DNA of 64,000 bases from an uncultured Planctomycetia bacterium (GTDB lineage Bacteria; Planctomycetota; UBA1135; GCA-002686595), in assembly GCA_937952135.1 (NCBI GenBank), contig CALFYL010000345.1, positions 16,013 through 80,012 of the forward strand, read 5' to 3'. How positions within the stretch are numbered: position 1 is the first letter of the stretch; each line of letters starts with the position of its first letter. Below, piece after piece: positions 63,816 through 64,000 of this stretch. The notes under the pieces were generated by a model. The model was not told where the DNA came from, did not search any database, and worked only from the letters and a program-made list of their open reading frames with translations. The translations under genes and the position numbers were made by a program.

Positions 63816-64000
63816 TCAGGCTTCCGGCGCGCCCTCGGTGGCCGGCGCCTTGGGCTTGCCCTTGTCCTTGCTCATCGCGTCGAGGATCACCTTGTTCTCC
63901 TCGTAGTCGGCGTGCACGAACGACAGGCCGATCTTGCGATCCTCCGTGTCGACGCGGATCACGCGCACTTCGATCTTCATGCCCGGACGCACGACGTCCT
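63816..64000 (-). CDS. rpsA: 30S ribosomal protein S1, C-terminal end (partial)
   Basis: The last 61 codons are inside the window. They read DVVRPGMKIEVRVIRVD then EDRKIGLSFVHADYEENK, which is the end of an S1 RNA-binding barrel, followed by a Lys/Ala/Pro-rich tail (SKDKGKPKAPATEGAPEA). S1-domain proteins of this kind are most often ribosomal protein S1, which helps mRNA bind the ribosome; other S1-domain proteins remain possible since only one domain is seen. Confidence 0.75.
   Translation of the reverse strand, partial: DVVRPGMKIEVRVIRVDTEDRKIGLSFVHADYEENKVILDAMSKDKGKPKAPATEGAPEA

Overview
The window is a very GC-rich bacterial chromosome segment (roughly 70% by eye) packed with housekeeping genes. 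It shows no insertion sequence, prophage, CRISPR array or rRNA. The best guess is a member of Planctomycetota, from the high-GC marine lineages. The main pointers are a tandem-fused double-length UvrA, a secreted protein with the Cys-containing C-terminal module that recurs in those genomes, many small lipoproteins and HEAT-repeat proteins, DUF1573, and a full set of peptidoglycan-precursor genes. The phylum call is inference; a marker-gene tree would settle it.

Layout. 1-4310: fatty-acid synthesis (end of fabH, then fabD, fabG, acpP, fabF), with unusually long spacers. 4628-8437: an unknown 116-aa protein, a UAP1-type sugar-nucleotide uridylyltransferase, D-Ala-D-Ala ligase and DapB, which together look like a cell-wall precursor operon. 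8508-8594: tRNA-Leu(CAA). 8642-12800: a degenerate histidine-phosphotransferase-like protein, a NifU-domain protein and hypotheticals, including a GyrI-like lipoprotein. 13009-16506: sdhCAB, succinate dehydrogenase. 17157-19424: a secreted HEAT-repeat protein with a strong terminator. 19539-25020 (minus): a TPR-like membrane protein, a membrane spermidine-synthase-like protein, a secreted hydrolase-fold protein lacking the usual serine, and an in-frame NUDIX-PurM fusion. 25179-29340 (plus): dxr, an RseP-type protease with four PDZ-like modules, and a UbiA/EboC-like prenyltransferase. 29356-31232: CCA-adding enzyme and a divergent pilin-like small protein.

31315-52190 is one long minus-strand block. 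It reads galE, dacB, an inositol-monophosphatase-family gene, then double-length uvrA, an XPB helicase, an XPB-N-domain-like partner, thiE, thiL, tsaE, an ECF sigma factor, its membrane anti-sigma factor, tolC and a HEAT lipoprotein. Many junctions here overlap by exactly four bases (ATGA or GTGA). 52473-54609 holds a secreted protein whose last 22 or so codons, stop codon and terminator are repeated just downstream. 54652-64000 carries aroA, purC-mtnA, a 71-aa conserved-looking protein, glyA, a DUF1573 lipoprotein, tyrS with an upstream lipoprotein, and the 3' end of rpsA.

The most unusual items are: the uvrA(x2)-xpb-XPB-partner repair operon; the NUDIX-PurM fusion; the duplicated gene tail; and a recurring TANNNT hexamer 6-12 bases before start codons that lack a Shine-Dalgarno sequence, which points to leaderless transcripts. 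No wholly new multi-gene system could be demonstrated from sequence alone; the repair operon is the strongest candidate.
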